Shown here: piece after piece, positions 9,168 through 18,198 of the stretch
How positions within the stretch are numbered: the stretch's first letter is position 1
How the letters are laid out: the number at the start of each line of letters is the position of its first letter
NCBI GenBank assembly: GCA_002311835.1
Contig: DBZY01000014.1
Coordinates: 55,487 to 119,486 of the forward strand
Direction of reading: 5' to 3'
DNA length: 64,000 bases
DNA from: Proteobacteria bacterium UBA1148
GTDB taxonomy: Bacteria; Pseudomonadota; Gammaproteobacteria; Steroidobacterales; Rariloculaceae
Notes under the pieces: model-generated
Seen by the model: only the letters and a program-made list of their open reading frames with translations
Databases searched by the model: none
What the model was told of the DNA's origin: nothing
Program-made: the position numbers and the translations under genes

Positions 9168-10145
9168 ATGATCGACCGGCGACGATTTTTGCAGAGTAGT
9201 GCGCTGTGTACACTTGCGCCCACGGTAGGATACGCAGCTTGCGAGGACGGTGTGAGTCGGTTTGATGCTAACTCCACAGCAGAGGAAGTTACGCTGGGGT
9301 TGGATCTCACAGGAAAGACAGCACTCGTCACCGGTATCAATTCTGGGATCGGTTACGAAACAATGCGAGTCCTCGCATTACGAGGGGCCCATGTTCTTGG
9401 CACGGCACGGACGTATGAAAAGGGCCGTATCGCGTGCGACAGCGTTGTAGGTGAGACTACACCGTTAGTTCTGGAACTTTCGGATTTTAATTCCATAGTT
9501 ACCTGTTCAGATCAGATTCAGGCGATGGGTATGGAGATAGATATTCTGATCTGTAATGCAGGTGCGATATTCGCCGATTTATGGCAAGTGAATGGTGTTG
9601 AGGCTCATTTTGTGATCAACCATTTGGGGCATTTTGTGCTGGTAAATCGTCTCTTGAATAGGGTGATCGCAGCACCCCAGGGACGCATTGTTATCGTCGG
9701 CAGCCAGGCGCATCAATCCGCTCCCGAGGCTGGTATTCAGTTCTCTGATCTGTCGGGAGCATCCTGGTTCGGCCGTCAAGTAGCATATGGACACTCTAAG
9801 CTTGCTAACGGCTTACACTCGCTCGAACTTTCGAGGCGGCTGAAAGATACTCATACAACTTCGAATGTTGTACATCCTGGCATTGTAAGGACCAATATCG
9901 CTCGGGATCTTCCTGGTTGGCAGCAGGCAGCGTTCCAAATTTTCGGCTATCTTTTCTTGAAGTCACTTGAGGAAGGTGCAGCGACTACCTGTTACGTTGC
10001 TACTAACCCTGATGTTGAAAAAATCAGCGGGTGTTATTTTGCCGATAGTAATCCCGCGACGCCGCACGAAAATATGCAAGACGTTCCTATGGGTGTAAAG
10101 CTCTGGGAGGTTTCGGAAAGGCTCACCGAAGGCTATTTAGTCTAA
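9168..10145 (+). CDS. SDR family oxidoreductase with a Tat-type signal
   Basis: A 325-residue short-chain dehydrogenase of the retinol-dehydrogenase-like type. The nucleotide-binding motif TGINSGIG lies near residue 57, NAG follows at about 128, and the catalytic YGHSK at about 205. Unusually, a leader of about 40 residues precedes the SDR domain. It begins with a twin-arginine motif (DRRRFLQ) and a hydrophobic stretch ending in GYAA, as in a Tat substrate. If real, the enzyme would fold in the cytoplasm with its NAD(P) cofactor and be exported, as glucose-fructose oxidoreductase is. It is divergent from the symporter operon and convergent with feoB. Confidence 0.88.
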   Translation: MIDRRRFLQSSALCTLAPTVGYAACEDGVSRFDANSTAEEVTLGLDLTGKTALVTGINSGIGYETMRVLALRGAHVLGTARTYEKGRIACDSVVGETTPLVLELSDFNSIVTCSDQIQAMGMEIDILICNAGAIFADLWQVNGVEAHFVINHLGHFVLVNRLLNRVIAAPQGRIVIVGSQAHQSAPEAGIQFSDLSGASWFGRQVAYGHSKLANGLHSLELSRRLKDTHTTSNVVHPGIVRTNIARDLPGWQQAAFQIFGYLFLKSLEEGAATTCYVATNPDVEKISGCYFADSNPATPHENMQDVPMGVKLWEVSERLTEGYLV

Positions 10146-10213
10146 TTCTGTGTAGAGTCCAAATTGTGGAGTTAGTAATTGTTGATGGCCTTTTTAAAAT
10201 AGGACGTCTGGTT

Positions 10214-12403
10214 TTAGGTGCTGCCAAGCTGAAATATGAGTAACGCGCCAAGATAGCCCGCTGCAGTCATGTAACTCCATGCAAATATTGGCCAACGCCA
10301 GGTATTAGTTTCTCGCTTGATTACTGCGAGAGTTGCAGCGCACTGTAAGCACCAAGCGTAAAAGACTAGTAATCCGAGCACCATCGGCAAAGTAAATACG
10401 GTTTGTCCGTCTGGCCAGGTTGCGGACTTCAGTCGGTCAGTAAGGCTAGATTCATTCGCCTCAGAGCCAACAGCGTAGATAGTGCCTAGCACAGCGACCA
10501 CTACTTCCCGAGCGGGAAAACCAGCAATCACTGCCGCAGAAACACGCCAGTCCCAACCAAGAGGCTCAAAGACAGGTTCCACCCATTGACCAGCACGCCC
10601 CAGCCAACTTTGTGCCAGTTGTGCAGCCGCAGCCTCGTTATTGATGCTGCTAATCTCTGCAGCGAGCACGTCATCAGCTAAGATTGCGCTGGCTTGTTCT
10701 TGGGCACTCAAACGTTCCGTCTCAATGCTGTCTGAGCGGGGAAAATACGCCATAGCCCAGATAAGAATGGCGACGGTAAAAATGACTGTGCCCGCACGGC
10801 GTAGAAAGATTCGAGCCCGATCCAGGAGTTTAAAAAGTACGGTGCGTAGACTAGGTAAATGGAATTCAGGTAGAGCCAGAATAAAGGATGGGTTTGGTCC
10901 ACGTAGAGCTGAACGCTTTAGCAGAAGAGCTGTTCCTACACCGCCCAGTATTCCCAGCATGTAAAGACCAAATAGAACGAGTCCCTGGAGATTAGCAAAA
11001 CCTATACTGCTGTTAGGGATGAATGCGGCAATTAAGAGGGCATAAACTGGTAATCGTGCCGAGCAGGTCATGAAGGGTGCAGCGATGATTGTCGCAATTC
11101 GATCACGTCTGTCTGGTATGACGCGGGTTGCCATAATGCCCGGAATCGCGCAAGCAAAACCTGAAATCAATGGAATAACGGACTGTCCAGAGAGTCCTAC
11201 CGCACGCATGGCTCGGTCCATAAGAAAAGCTGTCCGTGCCAAATAACCGGTGTCTTCCAAGACGATAATAAACAGGAAAAGAATGAGTATTTGGGGTAGA
11301 AAAATAATAACACTGCCTACACCAGCAATGACCCCATCGGCAAGAAAACTGCTTACTATCCCAGATGGCAGAGTGCTTTGTATCCAAACGCCTAGGCCAC
11401 TAGTTGCTGCGTCGATAATATCCATGAAAGGAGTTGCCCAGGCGAAAACAGCTTGGAAGATAATGGCCATTAGGCCAAAAAATAGAGCCGTCGCTGGAAT
11501 CGGCCGGTTTAACCAATTAACAAGTTTCGTGGCCCACCGAATTGGGGTAAAGGCTCTAGTCTCAAGTTGAGGTAGAGTTTTATTAATCCAGTTATACCGT
11601 GCCCGTGTCTCCACAGCTATTGGAGGATCGTTGCCGCAGAGTGTGTTGCGGTGTTTCTGAATCTGGGCATCAGCATTTGCACCTAGGGCCTCCCGAAGTT
11701 TTGAAACTGCAGCCGGATCCCCGTCGATAATTGCTCGTTCGATCTCTGTGAGCGTCAATGATGAATTGCCAATTTTCTTTTCAAGAGTTTTTGCTGAGTG
11801 GCGTAATTCTGGCCAGAATGATGTATCAGAGGTGTTTCTCTCCTCACCCACGACTTCGTTGATTATGGAACGAAGATGAGCCATTCCTCTGCCCGTAGTG
11901 GCGACGATCTCGGACACCGGTATACCACCAAGCTCGTTTTTTAGAGCATTAGTATCGATTCGAATATTTTTGTTGATTGCGGCGTCAGTCATAGTGAGCA
12001 CGACCACGATCGGTCGGCCGAGCTCGACAAGCTGTTGGAGAAGATAAAGGCCCTGGTAGAGTCTGGTGGCATCGACCACCGCCAGAATTATGTCTGGTTG
12101 TGGGGTCCCAACTACGCGGCCTAATAGCACGTCGACGGCGATTCGCTCATCTGCTGAATTCGGGCTCAACGAATAGATTCCCGGTAGATCAATGAGATCA
12201 AAACTTAAGCTGTCTAAGGTAAATTTACCGACTCGCTTCTCCACCGTAACGCCAGGGTAGTTTGCAGTTTTTTGTCTTAGTCCTGTAAGCCGATTGAATA
12301 CAGTGCTCTTTCCGGTATTGGGATTCCCGACTAGGGCTAGAGTCATCTGCTGAGAGATGACCAGATCCTCGATAGGGATATTGATTGTTGTGGACTCGGG
12401 CAT
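10214..12403 (-). CDS. feoB: Ferrous iron transport protein B
   Basis: The inner-membrane Fe(II) permease with an N-terminal GTPase domain. The start at 12403 is preferred over a longer ATG-initiated frame that would overlap feoA, because this one lies 4 bp after the feoA stop. Visible motifs are G1 GNPNTGKST (about 26-34), the switch region NYPGVTVEK, G3 DLPG and, in the place of G4, VLTMTDAA. The membrane part carries the two Gate motifs, including the CAIPGIMATRVIP core. Length (about 729 residues) is normal. The last conserved helices end near 10214 and no feoC follows. Confidence 0.96.
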   Translation of the reverse strand: MPESTTINIPIEDLVISQQMTLALVGNPNTGKSTVFNRLTGLRQKTANYPGVTVEKRVGKFTLDSLSFDLIDLPGIYSLSPNSADERIAVDVLLGRVVGTPQPDIILAVVDATRLYQGLYLLQQLVELGRPIVVVLTMTDAAINKNIRIDTNALKNELGGIPVSEIVATTGRGMAHLRSIINEVVGEERNTSDTSFWPELRHSAKTLEKKIGNSSLTLTEIERAIIDGDPAAVSKLREALGANADAQIQKHRNTLCGNDPPIAVETRARYNWINKTLPQLETRAFTPIRWATKLVNWLNRPIPATALFFGLMAIIFQAVFAWATPFMDIIDAATSGLGVWIQSTLPSGIVSSFLADGVIAGVGSVIIFLPQILILFLFIIVLEDTGYLARTAFLMDRAMRAVGLSGQSVIPLISGFACAIPGIMATRVIPDRRDRIATIIAAPFMTCSARLPVYALLIAAFIPNSSIGFANLQGLVLFGLYMLGILGGVGTALLLKRSALRGPNPSFILALPEFHLPSLRTVLFKLLDRARIFLRRAGTVIFTVAILIWAMAYFPRSDSIETERLSAQEQASAILADDVLAAEISSINNEAAAAQLAQSWLGRAGQWVEPVFEPLGWDWRVSAAVIAGFPAREVVVAVLGTIYAVGSEANESSLTDRLKSATWPDGQTVFTLPMVLGLLVFYAWCLQCAATLAVIKRETNTWRWPIFAWSYMTAAGYLGALLIFQLGST

Positions 12404-12407
12404 TAGT

Positions 12408-12644
12408 TCAAGTTGCGACTGGTGTGGATATAACGCGAAAATGTTGTGCATCGGAGCGGCGGAGAGATAGCGCACTACCGTAGAGGAGAAACTCCATTGG
12501 GTCTCCGCCTAGAGAACCACCCAGACATTCAAGCTCTGCGCCCTCAACGAGTCCCATAATCATAAGTCGCTGAACGCTCTGCTCGGCAGCATCAATGCCA
12601 CAGATGCGAGCACGATTGCCTCTTTTCAGGTCGGCCAATGTCAA
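12408..12644 (-). CDS. feoA: Ferrous iron transport protein A
   Basis: A 78-residue cytosolic SH3-like protein that works with FeoB in Fe(II) uptake. It starts with TTG at 12644, preceded by an AGGGA ribosome site, and begins with the family's TLADLKRGNRARI. The middle shows the typical RLMIMGLVEGAELE and the C-terminus the GSALSLRRSDA strand that fits FeoA. The stop lies 4 bp before feoB. An inverted repeat, TGACA-N5-TGTCA, sits just upstream of its ribosome site and could be an operator. Confidence 0.92.
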   Translation of the reverse strand: MTLADLKRGNRARICGIDAAEQSVQRLMIMGLVEGAELECLGGSLGGDPMEFLLYGSALSLRRSDAQHFRVISTPVAT

Positions 12645-12656
12645 AAAGCTATCCCT

Positions 12657-12671
12657 TGACAGTTTTTGTCA
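12657..12671. promoter_or_regulatory. Inverted repeat upstream of feoA
   Basis: TGACA and TGTCA flank a five-base spacer in the 36-bp gap between the ABM-domain gene and feoA, immediately upstream of the feoA ribosome site. feo operons in other bacteria are commonly controlled by Fur or FNR. This site matches neither consensus well, so it may be an operator for another factor or a small RNA hairpin. Confidence 0.3.
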
Positions 12672-12680
12672 GTTGGTCAA

Positions 12681-13364
12681 TTAAAGTGAGCGATAAAACC
12701 GTTCGTCGTAGAGAGCCCCGCTAAGAGGAAATAGACTCGCCCTGAAAGACTTAGTATGAGTCGCTCCGTAATGCTCTTCTTGGGCCTCCGGATTTTCCCA
12801 GGCTTCCACCACCGTCATGTGATTTCTGCGGTTCGATTGAACAAGGACGTCGAAACGAGTATTGCCGGCATCATCGCGGCTTGCTGACGCTAACGTTTCG
12901 AGAAGCCCAACTGCCACTTCTGTGTTGTTGGGGGTGACATCTACATGTGTTATTGCGAAAACCCCGCCAGGTCCAATATTACCCCCAGCTGCCGTTGCGA
13001 GATCACCATGTGGGCGCGCATCGGCGGGGCTATAGAGGAGGGGTTCCAGGTTGTCATGAAAGATCGCTGTCTGCCTTGAACTGGCATAAGCATCACGAGC
13101 TTCTGCATCACGCCAAGTTTCGAGGATGGCAAAGTGACTAGGTCGGCCTATACGCTGAAGAGCCTGGAATAGCGCATTTCCATTTGCATCGCTACTTTCC
13201 TGAACGTAGGCGGTGAGTAATTCGGCTACTTCATCTGCGGCAGAAGGTGCAACTTCGATATAGGTCACCATATACGCTGTGCCATCATCTTGTGCGCTAG
13301 TGATCTGCGCAAAACTGAGTACCAGGGCCGCAAAGGCCAAAGACAAATATTGAGAGAATCCCAT
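12681..13364 (-). CDS. Secreted protein with two antibiotic-biosynthesis-monooxygenase (ABM) domains
   Basis: 227 residues with a Sec signal peptide (about 1-24, ending ITSAQ). Two tandem ABM ferredoxin-like modules follow. The first runs from YMVTYIEVAP to about residue 110, with FAILETWRDAEA and IFHDNLEPLL; the second from FAITHVDVTP to the end, with MTVVEAWENPEA. ABM domains occur in quinol monooxygenases and in IsdG-type haem-degrading enzymes. The gene is 36 bp upstream of feoA in the same direction, so a link to iron handling is possible but unproven. Export is unusual for ABM enzymes, which are mostly cytosolic. Confidence 0.82.
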   Translation of the reverse strand: MGFSQYLSLAFAALVLSFAQITSAQDDGTAYMVTYIEVAPSAADEVAELLTAYVQESSDANGNALFQALQRIGRPSHFAILETWRDAEARDAYASSRQTAIFHDNLEPLLYSPADARPHGDLATAAGGNIGPGGVFAITHVDVTPNNTEVAVGLLETLASASRDDAGNTRFDVLVQSNRRNHMTVVEAWENPEAQEEHYGATHTKSFRASLFPLSGALYDERFYRSL

Positions 13365-13507
13365 CGTGAAGTCCTCTTTAATTATTATCGGATGGTTATT
13401 GATAGGTAATTCTAACCTTATTAGGCTTCGTTCGTCCCGTCGTTCCTCTGTGTGCTTTCAGTACGGGCTCACACAGTAAAAGATTAAGAGATGAGCGCCT
13501 CAATCGG

Positions 13508-14782
13508 CTAGCTTCCGTATCGCCGGACTCGGATGTCTGCTTGCTCTTTGTGACCCATAAATCCCTCCAGGTCACAAAGTCTTGAGCAGTACTCACCAAT
13601 TTTGAGTGAGGCTTCCTCTGTGATTTTTTGATATGTGCAGGTCTTAATAAACTTCCCTACCCACAGCCCACCTGTATACCGAGCGGCTTTCTTGGTAGGT
13701 AGCGTATGGTTGGTGCCGATTACCTTATCTCCATAAGCTACATTTGTTTCTGGTCCGAGAAAGAGGGCGCCGTAGTTGGTCATTTTCTCAAGGAAGTAAT
13801 CAGGATCGTGGGTCATGACCTGCACATGTTCTGATGCTATTTCATCGGCGATGTGCACCATTTCCTCCACAGTATCGCAGACGATAACTTGTCCGTAATC
13901 ATGCCAGGCTGTCCCAGCGATCTCCGCCGTTGGTAAAATGCCCAGCTGGCGATCAACCTCAACCATCGTGTCCTTGGCCAATTTTTCGGAGTTGGTTAGC
14001 AGAATCGCAGGAGAGGTGGGCCCGTGTTCGGCTTGTCCCAACAGATCGGCGGCACAGAGTTCGCCATCAACGCTATCATCCGCGATCACTAGTGTCTCGG
14101 TTGGACCTGCTAGCAGATCAATCCCCACGCGCCCGAAGAGCTGTCTCTTTGCTTCTGCAACGTACGCATTACCTGGACCAACAATCATATCTGCGGGGTC
14201 GATGCTCTGTGTACCAAGCGCCATTGCTGCTACGGCCTGCACGCCACCAAGACAGTAGATCTCATCCGCCCCGGCCAAATCCATAGCGACAACGATGGCT
14301 GCACTAGGCGCACCCTTATAAGGTGGAGCTGCTGCAATGATTCGCCGTACTCCTGCCACTTTAGCTGTGACAACACTCATGTGAGCCGATGCCACCATGG
14401 GGTATTGCCCTCCTGGGACATAGCAGCCAACACTATTTACCGGGAGATTCTTATGTCCCAGTATCACGCCTGGCAGCGTCTCGACCTCAACGTCTCTGAG
14501 CGCATCTTTTTGTATCTGAGCGAAGTTTCTGATCTGTGTCTGAGCAAATTTAATATCTTCAATTACCTGTTTGGGGAGTTGCTGGTGGCAAGCTTTGATG
14601 TCATCTGCGCTTAGACGGAAAGACTCGGGCGACCATTGATCGAACCGTTCAGAGAAATCTCTAAGGGCCTCGTCGCCGCGAGAGCTAATATCTTGAAGAA
14701 TGTTCTCGACAGTTTGGCGAATCTTGGCCTCCTCCAAGGCAACCTCATCTGCAGATTTACCTTGTTTCAGGTAGCGTGCCAT
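13508..14782 (-). CDS. Histidinol-dehydrogenase family protein (HpsN-like paralogue)
   Basis: A zinc- and NAD-dependent dehydrogenase of 424 residues. The HisD zinc ligands have equivalents here: Gln250 and His253 in GQAEHG, Asp352, and His411 near the C-terminus. The base pair Glu-His is at 318-319. The active-site segment is [20 protein letters not shown], which differs from the true HisD segment and resembles, in my recollection, sulfopropanediol 3-dehydrogenase (HpsN) and other catabolic paralogues. No his gene or sulfolactate lyase is adjacent. A GGAGA ribosome site supports the start. It is divergent from an SDR. Best read as an alcohol dehydrogenase of unknown substrate, not histidine biosynthesis. 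Confidence 0.88.
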   Translation of the reverse strand: MARYLKQGKSADEVALEEAKIRQTVENILQDISSRGDEALRDFSERFDQWSPESFRLSADDIKACHQQLPKQVIEDIKFAQTQIRNFAQIQKDALRDVEVETLPGVILGHKNLPVNSVGCYVPGGQYPMVASAHMSVVTAKVAGVRRIIAAAPPYKGAPSAAIVVAMDLAGADEIYCLGGVQAVAAMALGTQSIDPADMIVGPGNAYVAEAKRQLFGRVGIDLLAGPTETLVIADDSVDGELCAADLLGQAEHGPTSPAILLTNSEKLAKDTMVEVDRQLGILPTAEIAGTAWHDYGQVIVCDTVEEMVHIADEIASEHVQVMTHDPDYFLEKMTNYGALFLGPETNVAYGDKVIGTNHTLPTKKAARYTGGLWVGKFIKTCTYQKITEEASLKIGEYCSRLCDLEGFMGHKEQADIRVRRYGS

Positions 14783-14897
14783 AGCGATTCTCCGAATTTT
14801 CGGCGGCGTAGCCGTCTAGACATGCTAGGTAATGTTGACTTCTACTGCAAACCTGTGGTCCATGTGGATACAGGAGTAGCCCGCGAGTGAAAACAAC

Positions 14898-15635
14898 ATG
14901 ACTAAATGGGATTTATCTGGACGTGTCGCGTTAATTACTGGAGCTAGTCGCGGAATTGGTGAGGCGTGCGCGGAGGCTATGGTTGAGTCTGGCGCACATG
15001 TGATCGCCGTGGCAAGAAATCAAAAAAACCTAATGTCTCTAGCAGATAGGCTTGGAGATTCGATTGAGATTTGGGTCGAGGATATCAATGAAGGGCTTTT
15101 TCGTGATCGCATAGAGAACCTCGATCGTCTGGATATTATGTTTAACAACGCTGGTATTAATTCTCCACGGCCTTTCATAGACATCCCCGAAGACTCCCTT
15201 GATGAAATGATTCAGCTTAATGTGAAGGCGTTGTTTTTAGCAGCGCAGAGTGCAGCGCGAGTGATGCTTCGTGCCGGGAACGGCGGTTCAATTATCAATA
15301 TGTCATCGCAAATGGGTCATATTGGCGCTCCGAATAGAACGGCTTACTGCATGACTAAACATGCTGTAGAGGGGTTGACGAAAGCAATGGGCGTTGAGCT
15401 GGCATCTCATGGCATACGAGTCAATTCTGTTGCGCCGACATTTATCGAAACCCCGATGACAGTACCTATGTTTGAGGATGCTGAATTCAAACAGTGGGCG
15501 CTGGACTGTATTCCAATGGGACGTATCGGACAACTCCATGAGGTGGTTTCTGCAGTGATGTTCTTAGCATCATCCGATTCGTCGCTGATGACTGGATCTA
15601 GCCTAAAGATAGACGGCGGTTGGACAGCACGATAG
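14898..15635 (+). CDS. SDR family oxidoreductase
   Basis: A classical cytoplasmic short-chain dehydrogenase of 245 residues. The cofactor motif is TGASRGIG (about residues 14-21) and NNAGI lies at about 87. The catalytic serine lies in NMSSQMG and the catalytic pair in YCMTK, and the C-terminal consensus is DGGWTAR. Its closest relatives by pattern are FabG-like and gluconate 5-dehydrogenase-like enzymes. It is divergent from the HisD-family gene with a 115-bp shared upstream region. The two could be co-regulated in oxidation of one substrate, which is inference. Confidence 0.92.
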   Translation: MTKWDLSGRVALITGASRGIGEACAEAMVESGAHVIAVARNQKNLMSLADRLGDSIEIWVEDINEGLFRDRIENLDRLDIMFNNAGINSPRPFIDIPEDSLDEMIQLNVKALFLAAQSAARVMLRAGNGGSIINMSSQMGHIGAPNRTAYCMTKHAVEGLTKAMGVELASHGIRVNSVAPTFIETPMTVPMFEDAEFKQWALDCIPMGRIGQLHEVVSAVMFLASSDSSLMTGSSLKIDGGWTAR

Positions 15636-15725
15636 TTAGGGTATTTCCATCGGTTGTGGTGGTAGCGAACGTGGGGCGAATACGTATATCGAGATGAAGG
15701 TGGAAAACTGTGCGAGAACTTTTTC

Positions 15726-16751
15726 TTAATTTGTGATGCACTCGTATGGTTCAACTTTAACGTCCGGCAACCAGATCCAAGTCTTACCCATTACAACCGG
15801 CTGAGTGAATGTTGCCGGATCCGTTACCGTTATCTCATATTGTAGTTTGCTCCCGTTTTCGATGGGTGTGAAACGCTCGGCGATCTCAATATTCTCGCTC
15901 GTTGGAATACCCCTACTGGCGAAATAGCCCCAATTTATCTCTGTCGTCATGACAACAAGAGTGTCGCCCTCCCAGTGACCCGTTGAGTACCCTAGGATCG
16001 ATGGTGCTGGTATGACAGAAGGCTGTGCACCCATGTGGATTGTGCGAGTAGTATCATATTCCTCGATTTGCACGGTGATGATGTTCCCCTCATCAATGAA
16101 TTCTAGAGGGTAGGGGGCACTCATGATTGCGGGCATTCCCTTAAGTCCACAATTAAGTAGCGGATCATCTGTGAGTGGATCGAAGGTCGCTTGTGCTTCA
16201 CGAGCTTCCTCCGTGAGAGGGTATTCCGGCAGCCACAAAAAATGTTGCCCGCCCGCCAGCGTGGTGCTCCATACACGGAAAATGCCTCTTTCCTCTGCGG
16301 ATGAGTCTCCGGATTCGGCGAACCACCGATCGTTCGTTCCCCACAATCGGTCAGACCAGCGTAGGTCCGCAGGCTCGGCTTCGAACATAAAGACAAATTC
16401 TTCCCCAGTGGGTAGCAGCATATTATTAACAAATATTCCTTGCCCACGTCGTGTTGGCCAGCCAGCTACCTTGACCTGATCACCAATCTTGACGAACGGT
16501 TCAATAACGTCCATCCGACGCATGATGCTCAGCGAGTGGGTTTCCAGATCCCAATCGGCTACAGCGCCATTATTATTTGTCACTTTGAGCGTAAAACTCA
16601 CATGTGGGTTTCTCCATAAAATCTCAGTGACTTCTCCCTCAAGCTCCATTATCACGCTTGGGTTAAAGTGCACACTGACGCTATGGTGGGAAAAAACTAA
16701 CCCCGGTAGCGTGCACATGGTCAGCAGCCTGAACATTCCTCGAATACCCAT
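15726..16751 (-). CDS. DUF6152 family secreted protein, long form
   Basis: 341 residues with a Sec signal peptide. The likely signal peptidase I site (LVFS) falls exactly before His22-His23, so the mature protein would begin with His-His. The DUF6152 module follows (MELEGEVTEILW, Asn48-Pro49-His50, VADWDLETHS). A second, longer region (about 130-340) carries a repeated beta-strand pattern and the conserved VTDPATFTQP segment near the C-terminus. The function of the family is unknown. Two shorter relatives lie at 53.5 and 54.5 kb, and a remnant of this protein's C-terminal segment is at 48.2 kb. It is convergent with the SDR gene. Confidence 0.85.
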   Translation of the reverse strand: MGIRGMFRLLTMCTLPGLVFSHHSVSVHFNPSVIMELEGEVTEILWRNPHVSFTLKVTNNNGAVADWDLETHSLSIMRRMDVIEPFVKIGDQVKVAGWPTRRGQGIFVNNMLLPTGEEFVFMFEAEPADLRWSDRLWGTNDRWFAESGDSSAEERGIFRVWSTTLAGGQHFLWLPEYPLTEEAREAQATFDPLTDDPLLNCGLKGMPAIMSAPYPLEFIDEGNIITVQIEEYDTTRTIHMGAQPSVIPAPSILGYSTGHWEGDTLVVMTTEINWGYFASRGIPTSENIEIAERFTPIENGSKLQYEITVTDPATFTQPVVMGKTWIWLPDVKVEPYECITN

Positions 16752-16976
16752 CGATTCTGTCTCCCCAGATCTATTAAGCTAGCGCTTGGTGTTGTTTGTT
16801 ATTGCGTCTCGTAAAGCCCGAGCACGATTCTAATACAAGGTTCGACAACTATCCGTCCCCTCGGCATCTGATGCAAGCACTAGGTGAGGACACGCTGGCG
16901 AGCGTTTCCACGGAAGGCGAAGAGATCTGTAGAATTAGCAGTGAAAATATTCAAATAACGATTCCTGGAGAAGATG

Positions 16977-18188
16977 ATGAAAGGTGTTAGCTGCGTTACG
17001 GTTATGACTGTTCTAGGTGTTGCCGTCAATCTACCGTCACTGGTTAACGGGCAAGCATCTACCAATGATCGGCCGATTATGGGTGATCTGCCACGTGTCT
17101 CATTAGAGATCTATTACGTTGATCCTCCGGGAGTGACCGTGGAAACTTTGCTTACAGGACTCGATGTGGTTTGGAGTTTAGAGTTTGCTGCGGATGGTCG
17201 AATGTTTTTGACTGAAAAGGCTGGACGAATCCGTGTAGTGAGCGCTGAGGGTGAACTCGACCCAATGCCCTGGGCGTCGCTTAATAACGTGAGCGCAGAA
17301 ATTCGTGAAAATGGCTTGAACGGCTTAGCTCTGCATCCTCGGTTCTCAGAGGAACCTTGGATTTATGTTATGTACACGGTGGATAAGGACGGAGATGAGG
17401 TGGCTAATCGTGTCAGTCGTTTTCGCGAAGTGAACGGACGGGGCATAAACGAGGAGGTTTTGCTTGATGATCTTCCAGGTTCAACAAACCATAATGGAGG
17501 GCGCATCCGTTTCGGCCCAGACGGCATGCTTTACGTTGGGACTGGAGATGCCCGTGTTCGAGAGCGTGCCCAAAGGTTAGATAATCTAGGCGGGAGCATC
17601 CTTCGAATTACGCCTGAAGGGGCTGTACCAGACGACAACCCCTGGCCGAATAACCCTATTTGGGCCTATGGTATGCGAAACCCACTTGGTATTGCTTTCC
17701 GTCCGGATGACGGCGCGCTTTTTGTAGCGGATCATGGTCCTACAACAGAATGGGAGCCCCGTATTGGCGCCTTCGACGAACTCAATCTTGTGCAGAAAGG
17801 CAAAAACTATGGTTGGCCACGGGTGGTAGGCGCTCCTGGTATTCCCGATTACGTGGACCCACTTCTCTCGTGGATTCCTTCCGTACCTCCTGGGGATCTA
17901 GTTTTTCACAACGGTGATCTTTACTTGACAGCTCTCTGGTCCGAAGCGTTGATTCGGATGCGTTTCCAAGATTCTGGTGATCCCAATCATGTAACTGGCG
18001 TGGAGCGATGGTTTAACAGTCGTGTTTGGCGGGACGGTGTGCCTGCTGTAGGAGCGTACCGTCGGGTCAGGGCACTTGCTGTGGGTCCGGATGGGGCAAT
18101 CTATATGGGTACCAGTAACCGTGATGGCCGTTTTGAGCCTGGGCCGGACGATGATCGGGTAGTACGTATCGTGTTCGAGGATAATTAG
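16977..18188 (+). CDS. PQQ-dependent sugar dehydrogenase family protein (soluble, exported)
   Basis: A six-bladed beta-propeller of about 403 residues related to soluble aldose sugar dehydrogenase (YliI) and GdhB. A signal peptide ends at VNGQA. Family motifs are WSLEFAADGRMFLTEKAGRIR, NGLNGLALHP, the HNGGRIRFGPDG strand with the catalytic His, and GMRNPLGIAF. The ligand position usually read as EHG is DHG here. Two adjacent ATGs (16974 and 16977) follow a TGGAG ribosome site. It would oxidise aldoses in the periplasm with PQQ, though some members have no proven activity. An FG-GAP protein follows 10 bp later, so they form an operon. Confidence 0.88.
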   Translation: MKGVSCVTVMTVLGVAVNLPSLVNGQASTNDRPIMGDLPRVSLEIYYVDPPGVTVETLLTGLDVVWSLEFAADGRMFLTEKAGRIRVVSAEGELDPMPWASLNNVSAEIRENGLNGLALHPRFSEEPWIYVMYTVDKDGDEVANRVSRFREVNGRGINEEVLLDDLPGSTNHNGGRIRFGPDGMLYVGTGDARVRERAQRLDNLGGSILRITPEGAVPDDNPWPNNPIWAYGMRNPLGIAFRPDDGALFVADHGPTTEWEPRIGAFDELNLVQKGKNYGWPRVVGAPGIPDYVDPLLSWIPSVPPGDLVFHNGDLYLTALWSEALIRMRFQDSGDPNHVTGVERWFNSRVWRDGVPAVGAYRRVRALAVGPDGAIYMGTSNRDGRFEPGPDDDRVVRIVFEDN

Positions 18189-18198
18189 AGGTCTAGAT

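Noticed and set aside
13508..14782. True histidine biosynthesis hisD
   Set aside because: The active-site segment differs from HisD and no his gene is adjacent; a catabolic paralogue fits better.
14381..14890. Plus-strand open frames opposite the HisD-family gene
   Set aside because: Shadows of the real gene; they have no family resemblance and the HisD-family protein is complete on the other strand.
16796..16990. A 64-codon frame in front of the PQQ-type dehydrogenase gene
   Set aside because: It overlaps the start of that gene, has no ribosome site and resembles nothing; likely chance.
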